Source of the DNA: Cyclostephanos tholiformis
Lineage: Eukaryota > Bacillariophyta > Thalassiosirophyceae > Thalassiosirales > Thalassiosiraceae
Direction of reading: 5' to 3'
DNA: 11,598 nucleotides
Assembly: GCA_036939975.1 (NCBI GenBank)
Contig: JALLPB010001035.1
Span: 1 to 11,598 of the forward strand
Shown here: positions 7,747-11,598 of the stretch, in pieces
Layout of the letters: the number at the start of each line of letters is the position of its first letter
How positions within the stretch are numbered: the stretch's first letter is position 1
Translations under genes and position numbers: made by a program
The notes under the pieces: generated by a model
Told to the model about the DNA's origin: nothing
Database searches by the model: none
What the model saw: only the letters and a program-made list of their open reading frames with translations

Positions 7747-7908
7747 TGTCAAGCTAGGTTGGTGAGATCTCTTGCTTAGGCCATACTATGAGCCTTGGTA
7801 CCTTACTAAAGTGCTCTTCTAGTAGGTACTGAGACAGACAATGGGGTTTATCCTTAAGATGGTTTTGATCTTAAAAGGTCATTTCCTAATATGGATCTGA
7901 CCTTAAAA
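7747..7908 (+). repeat. Presumed 3' LTR, start only
   Basis: The LTR start is set by the polypurine tract and the TG start. Its right end is not known; no partner copy was found upstream. Inside are three inverted repeats: GGTACCTTACTA with TAGTAGGTAC (7797-7829), TTAAGAT with ATCTTAA (7854-7874) and AAAAGGTCA with TGACCTTAA (about 7873-7906). TTAAGATGGT and GGTCAT are also found in the repeat region before gag at 1343-1446, weak support that both belong to the same element. Confidence 0.45.
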
Positions 7909-8382
7909 TGTAGTGTTTCAGAGAGTAGCACTGAAAACACATTGCACTCATAATTTTAGAACTACCCTTTTTTAGCTTTGTTCTACAACTACGGCAATAC
8001 GCCGGATCACCACCCAATCCAACCCCTTATGCGAGGTTTCAAAACCAAAATGTCCACCTCACTGATCAGCTAATCTTGACCCTGAGGCAGTCTTGGTACA
8101 AAAAAGGCCTTCATGTAATTTTGGCAGAAATTTGCCCTTTTGATGTAGTCTCGAGACTAAGAATTTTTAACCTGATTGGGCAGCTGGACTTGATGCAACC
8201 CTTATTGTCGAGAGTAGCTGCAACAGAGCTGAAACTGCTACTACCTCTAACATCTCTAGAGAAAATAGTAATAACCAATACCAATACCAGCATTTGGCGC
8301 TCTAAACTCTCTCAGTATCCCATCATCCCTAAAGCATGAGATCAGATAGGATTAAGAGTGCCTCTAGAGTTTGTATGGTATT
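7909..8382. other. No gene recognised
   Basis: This may include the rest of the 3' LTR and then flanking DNA. An 87-codon open frame at 8076-8339 has no recognisable motif and competes with an equally open antisense frame, so I do not call it. I see no RNA gene. Confidence 0.4.
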
Positions 8383-8611
8383 ACAAGCTACTATATGCAC
8401 ACGAAACAACTTTTTTACTGGGATGGCATAGAAGAAACCAGGAAAGAGATTTCAGGGGGAGAGGGGACCATTGACCTTGATTGCCACCCAAATATGACAA
8501 GCTACTATGTGTGCAAGAAACAATTTTTTTCAAGGTTGGTATGGAAGAAACAAGGAAAGAGATTTCAGGGGTATGAGAGGGGACCATTGAATTTGATCCC
8601 CCCCAATTATG
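8383..8611. repeat. 114-bp tandem duplication, two diverged copies
   Basis: ACAAGCTACTAT begins at 8383 and again at 8497. The copies share GGAAAGAGATTTCAGGGG and AGAGGGGACCATTGA, and end in CCAAATATG and CCAATTATG. Both carry a run of T near their middle. The copies differ by many substitutions and a few small gaps, so the duplication is old. Both strands are partly open through the repeat, but I recognise no protein. Confidence 0.8.
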
Positions 8612-8695
8612 TTTGTGCACTTTTTTCAAAAGTCCCAAAGAAAGAATTATGCTTTTGATGGGGGTCACAGAAATTGTAATCAAAAATTAGAATTC

Positions 8696-9117
8696 CTAGT
8701 TACGCATCAGCAGCATTAGCATGTCATCAAGATGACCTGCATCTCCATAAACTTTCTCCCCCATTGGTCAAGCAATCATCAGTCTGGCCCTCCTCTTCCC
8801 AGTTTCTGTTTGATTGTTGTGTAGGTATGGAAATACTGTCCAGTCTGATCACCTTCATAATCGTGCCTGGGTAGCCGGGGGTGTGATGGAGGCAAATGTC
8901 CCAGTCACCATCGTGGGGAAGCCCAGTATGACAAAGGTGGGATCACCGGCAATCTGGTACTCCAAGGCAGCCATAGAAGTCACCACCATGATGGGAAGCC
9001 CAGTATGACAAAGGTGAGATCAGCGGCAATCTGGTACTCCAAGGCGGCCATAGAGGATACCACTATGATGGTCTTTAATGAATTCAACTTGCACAGACCT
9101 TCATTAAGGTGTGATGA
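8696..9117 (-). pseudogene. Possible minus-strand coding relic, unknown family
   Basis: Read on the minus strand, one frame gives words that look protein-like: SSMAALEYQIA, DPTFVILGFPTMVTGTFASI, SDWTVFPYLHNNQTETGKRR and MGEKVYGDAGHLDDMLMLLM, ending at a TAG at 8696-8698. Three TGA codons interrupt it, and the 77-bp tandem duplication shifts its frame, so it could only be a relic. A second minus frame and a plus frame over 8814-9008 are also fairly open, so the call is weak. I recognise no domain. The TGA-only breaks match the decay pattern of the retroelement. Confidence 0.2.
8916..9069. repeat. 77-bp tandem duplication
   Basis: GGGAAGCCCAGTATGACAAA begins at 8916 and again at 8993. The following bases, including GGCAATCTGGTACTCCAAGG and GCCATAGA, match with few differences. 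A period of 77 is not a multiple of three, so it would shift any coding frame across it. The high similarity suggests a fairly recent event. Confidence 0.85.
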
Positions 9118-9454
9118 AGGCACCCTTCAATTTGGCTCAGTAATCGCTCAATATCCAACAATTTGGTAATTGATTGGCAGATGCAGAGTATTGATTCATT
9201 GAGCAGCAATGAAGAGAATAAGCTGTGCTTCTACTATGCACAAAACTTTCTGTGCTGAAAATGGCGGGGCAGAAAATACTCTAGGTAGGAGGGTATTTAC
9301 AAATTCAGGCCACACTGTCACCTACCATGTAAGGAGTGTGGTGGGATGGAAGTAACCAGAGAAGAGAGCAGAGGAATTCTCACTAAAATAACAATTTGAC
9401 TGTTTTCATTCCCACTGCTGTTGATTTCAATCAGCATTACTGGAACTCCCAATA
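9070..9454. other. No gene recognised
   Basis: Only short open frames are present, none with a recognisable motif. I see no repeat, RNA gene or control site worth naming. Confidence 0.4.
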
Positions 9455-9572
9455 ATTAAAATTGCAAATGCATACAAGAATTGCAAATACATATGAAAAT
9501 TACAAACTTCAACGTAGGAACAATATATTATGATGAAATATTAAAATTGCAAATGCATATGAAAATTGCAAA
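9455..9572. repeat. AT-rich direct repeats
   Basis: ATTAAAATTGCAAATGCATA occurs at 9455-9474 and exactly again at 9540-9559. A third related block at about 9480-9507 (TTGCAAATACATATGAAAAT) matches the start of the last copy and what follows it. ATGCATAT-type words make parts of it palindromic. Confidence 0.7.
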
Positions 9573-9782
9573 GGGCACATTAAAGTCCCATCTCGCGTGT
9601 GTGATTCGTGACTCAAAATATGTAACAAAAGATGTAAATTGTTACAATTTCGGTAGTGAGGTTGAGGGATTCGACATATTGGCATATTGTGGATATGAGA
9701 TGAAGGTGAAATATCTCTCTTGTCATGATAGGTCATGATGCATGCCCCTCACTTTAAAGTGAAGGAGCAAGTTCTCACATGA
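9573..9782. other. No gene recognised; 14-bp palindrome
   Basis: TCACTTTAAAGTGA at 9749-9762 is a perfect palindrome. An 85-codon open frame over 9481-9738 runs across the AT-rich repeats, has an equally open antisense frame and is not called. Confidence 0.4.
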
Positions 9783-9827
9783 GATAAAAGAACAAGAAAC
9801 CTTTCTTGCATGATGAGCTTACGAGTC

Positions 9828-9955
9828 CATTTCTGCTTCTACTCTATTAGAATTCATTTTCTGCTTCTAATCTATTAGAATTCATTTTCTGCTTCTAATC
9901 TATTAGAGTGCATTTTCTGCTTCTATTCTATTAGAATTCATTTTCTGCTTCTATT
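9828..9955 (+). repeat. 28-bp tandem repeat, about 4.5 units
   Basis: The core TTCTGCTTCT begins at 9831, 9859, 9887, 9915 and 9943, a constant step of 28. The unit also holds CTATTAGAATTCATT, with small changes between copies. There are no variable spacers, so it is a minisatellite and not a CRISPR array. Confidence 0.9.
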
Positions 9956-9995
9956 TTATACTTCGGTACAAAATCCACATGTTCCCACGTAGATG

Positions 9996-10061
9996 CTGCT
10001 TCTAATAGAATATAGAAGCAGAAACTGCATTCTAATAGAATAGAAGCAGAAAATGAATTCT
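9996..10061 (-). repeat. Inverted copies of the 28-bp unit
   Basis: AGAAGCAGAA at 10014 and 10042, also 28 apart, is the reverse complement of the core of the direct array. TCTAATAGAAT at 10001 and 10031 completes the inverted units. Together with the direct array it allows a long stem. Confidence 0.8.
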
Positions 10062-10105
10062 AGATAAGTGCTTTCTCGAATATATAGTAGTTTCTCTCTT
10101 TTATC

Positions 10106-10533
10106 TTCCAGAAGAAGTAACTACTGAGAAAACACATATAAGCAACCACCAGTGTTTGATGAGAAGTTGCGTAAGAACTCGTACACAAGAGCATGAAATT
10201 TTGATATTCTCTCCTTTCCCTCCTCTCCAATAGCAAACTAGCATCAACTGTTAATCTATGTACAGAATTTACATAACAGCAATAATAACCTCAATGGAGA
10301 AACTTTGTGACTATTCAATCAACAAATATATGCTTGACACAGTCAGAGATTATGTTTTATTTCTAGCTAATTTTTTTCATCGAGGATATTTTTACATCAA
10401 ATCGGACAGAATATACTACATGGCACAGATGTTTGATCACAAAGGTCATTATCGATAACTTGGAGTTTGTTTTTTCCTCACAGAAGTTTTCTTCCCCATC
10501 CATGCTAATTCTTCATTCTTGGGGGTGAGTGAC
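10106..10533. other. No gene recognised; AT-rich
   Basis: A 66-codon open frame at 10258-10458 has no recognisable motif. A short inverted repeat, AGTAGTT (10086-10092) with AACTACT (10119-10125), brackets the right edge of the foldback element. A pyrimidine tract ending in CACAG near 10482 could be a splice acceptor for the following Cys-rich frame, but this is only a guess. Confidence 0.35.
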
Positions 10534-11598
10534 ATGAGCCCAGAAGTTCACTGTAACTTGTGTAACCATTGTTACACTCTAGGCTGCCCCTGCTGCCAAC
10601 ACATCAGTACAATGCCCATCAAGTCACAATCCGACGTCAATGCCTAAAATTGTGAGCTCCATGTGAAGGAATTGGCAGGAAGTGGGGATGGTAAGTTCAT
10701 TGCGGCGTCAGCCTTCCATGGCTGTTATTGCTCACTGAACAACTGCTGTGGGCATGAGAGGGGATATGTGTGCTTTGAGTGTGTTCGGAAAGCAGCAGAT
10801 GGTGAGGCTTTGGTGGATCACTGGCCCGGAGTTTGTGGTTTCAACTATGTTGTGTGTGATTGTGATTGTCAATGTGTGTTTATGGAACACAACCAACAGA
10901 AGATTGCAACAGGAGTCAAGCGGGAGAAGAAGTGGTTGGAGGAGGCCAATAAGAGTGGTAGGACAAGTGGTGGTGACATATTGCCAAATGAGATCGGAAG
11001 GATGGCATGGATGGAGTACTTGTTTTAGGCATTGGAAAATTGGAATCTGCGGGAGCATTATCACATCAACAGCTGCTTCACTGCCAAGCTTCATCAGGAT
11101 TGCACGTCCTTGGTGGCAATCAATGCATTTTTGGATTCAACAATGACTTTGAATGTCAATGTCAGTCGGGGCCTGAAAATGGTAATTCCACTCTTGTGGA
11201 TAAATTATGATGAGGCCAATGACCTATGCAAGAGCGATGGCTGCCAAAAAATTGGTTGGGAGGTGGTGAGTATTGTTGACAATACCCTTCCTGCTATAAA
11301 TTTCCTCCGGAACAGCAACACAAGCAATCATCCACAGCAGAACTATTTGGTTGTCCTGACCTCTGTTGTCACCACTCCGACTCCCTCTACTGCTCCTCCC
11401 ATCTCAATGGTAAAGAGGGCAATAAAGCGGGCCGGGGATATGTTTTTCAGAGGCTCCAAACGTCTCCAACAAAAAGGAATTGCACCGGCAGGGTGAGGAT
11501 GCAGCTCACATGCTTCAATCCTGCATTCACCGTTGTTGGTCAGAACGCAGTGGACTTGAAGATGCTTGGAGAGTCGGACGAGGGACAGACAGATCACC
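10534..11598 (+). pseudogene. Cys-rich reading frame, unknown family, two stops and one slip
   Basis: One frame is open on the plus strand from the stop at 10456 to 11493 apart from TAA at 10645-10647 and TAG at 11026-11028. The first ATG is at 10534 (MSPEVHCNLCNHCYTLGCPC). Next come NCELHVKELAGSGDGKF, then a Cys/His cluster (HGCYCSLNNCCGHERGYVCF, CVR, and later VCDCDCQC) that could bind zinc. Then come a basic, helical stretch (GVKREKKWLEEANKS), ALENWNLREHYHINSC, and a Ser/Thr/Pro tract before KRAIKRAGDMFFRGSKRLQQ. The frame stops at TGA 11494, but from about 11484 a frame one base earlier stays open to the window edge (MQLTCFNPAFTVVGQNAVDL). I do not recognise the family. It may be a broken gene, or a gene with introns or sequencing errors. 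CpG is commoner here than in the retroelement, especially after 11380. Confidence 0.45.

Larger units (their letters stand above)
1268..7908 (+). mobile_element. Degenerate Ty1/copia LTR retrotransposon
   Basis: The order gag, protease, integrase, reverse transcriptase, RNase H, polypurine tract and LTR defines a Ty1/copia (Pseudoviridae-type) element; in gypsy elements integrase follows RNase H. The coding body spans 1530-7640. The outer edges given here are only the outermost motifs I could tie to the element. The left edge is the repeat-rich stretch before gag; the right edge is the last GGTCA/TGACC inverted repeat after the presumed LTR start. I could not find a matching LTR pair, a primer-binding site or a target duplication. 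The 5' LTR may be lost or too diverged. The element cannot be autonomous: it carries at least 13 internal TGA stops, several TAA/TAG stops, about ten frame changes and an integrase deletion. The protein words resemble the copia groups found in diatoms. Confidence 0.85.
9783..10105. mobile_element. Foldback/MITE-like inverted-repeat element
   Basis: The left arm starts with GATAAAAGA and AGAAAC (from 9783). The right arm ends with the reverse complement, GTTTCTC and TCTTTTATC (to 10105). Inside, the left arm is an array of 28-bp units with the core TTCTGCTTCT. The right arm holds two inverted units with the core AGAAGCAGAA (10014 and 10042). The centre (about 9956-9995) is a short unrelated spacer. 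An extra hairpin, CTGCTTCTA (9996-10004) with TAGAAGCAG (10013-10021), lies in the right arm. No protein is encoded, so any movement would need a transposase from elsewhere. Arms made of tandem repeats are a known feature of foldback elements. I found no clear target duplication. Confidence 0.55.

Noticed and set aside
8076..8339. 87-codon open frame after the presumed 3' LTR
   Set aside because: There is no recognisable domain, and the antisense strand is equally open. The composition does not suggest coding.
9828..9955. Regular 28-bp repeats that resemble a CRISPR array in unit length
   Set aside because: The units are head to tail without unique spacers, inverted copies follow, and the setting is eukaryotic transposon DNA. 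It is a minisatellite within an inverted-repeat element.
10258..10458. 66-codon open frame in AT-rich DNA
   Set aside because: It is short, has no motif and no supporting context. Open frames of this size are expected by chance.
10732..11094. 120-codon minus-strand open frame opposite the Cys-rich frame
   Set aside because: The plus strand is open for longer in one frame and shows an ordered Cys/His pattern and charged helices. The minus frame reads as its shadow.
10534..11496. Reassigned genetic code with TAA and TAG as Gln
   Set aside because: It would open the Cys-rich frame, but the retroelement frames are broken by TAA and TAG as well as TGA and by many frameshifts, so ordinary decay explains the stops. 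Two codons are no basis for a code change.

Overview
The window looks like a gene-poor, transposon-filled stretch of a eukaryotic nuclear genome. The best guess is a diatom or related stramenopile. The host call rests on the wording of the gag, protease, integrase and reverse transcriptase segments, which I recognise as the Ty1/copia type common in diatom genomes; no search was possible. No gene in the window reads as intact, and I see no defence system, RNA gene or CRISPR array.

Layout. Positions 335-1011 hold a broken gag-like fragment that differs from the main element's gag. Positions about 1268-1446 are packed with short tandem and inverted repeats that look like a retroelement control region. 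From 1530 to 7640 runs one degenerate Ty1/copia element in the plus direction: gag (1530-3182), protease with a DTGA motif (about 3725-4110), GAG-pre-integrase and integrase (about 4319-5480), a Pro/acid-rich linker, reverse transcriptase (about 5730-7050) and RNase H (about 7056-7640). A polypurine tract (7738-7746) and a presumed 3' LTR starting TGTC at 7747 follow. The pieces lie in the usual copia order, but frameshifts, an internal deletion in integrase and many internal stops, mostly TGA, break them. Catalytic residues look altered in integrase and RNase H.

From about 7910 to 10530 there is no convincing gene. This part holds a 114-bp tandem duplication (8383-8611), a 77-bp tandem duplication (8916-9069) with a doubtful minus-strand coding relic around it, AT-rich direct repeats (9455-9572), and a foldback-type element (about 9783-10105) whose arms are built of 28-bp repeats.

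At the right end (10534 to the window edge) a Cys-rich reading frame of unknown function is open apart from one TAA and one TAG, then slips frame near 11484 and runs off the window. It is richer in CpG than the retroelement and may be a host gene, or a relic of one, from an unrecognised family.

Overall this is a record of successive insertion and decay. The retroelement is strongly depleted in CpG and its stops are TGA-biased, which suggests cytosine methylation and deamination acted on it.
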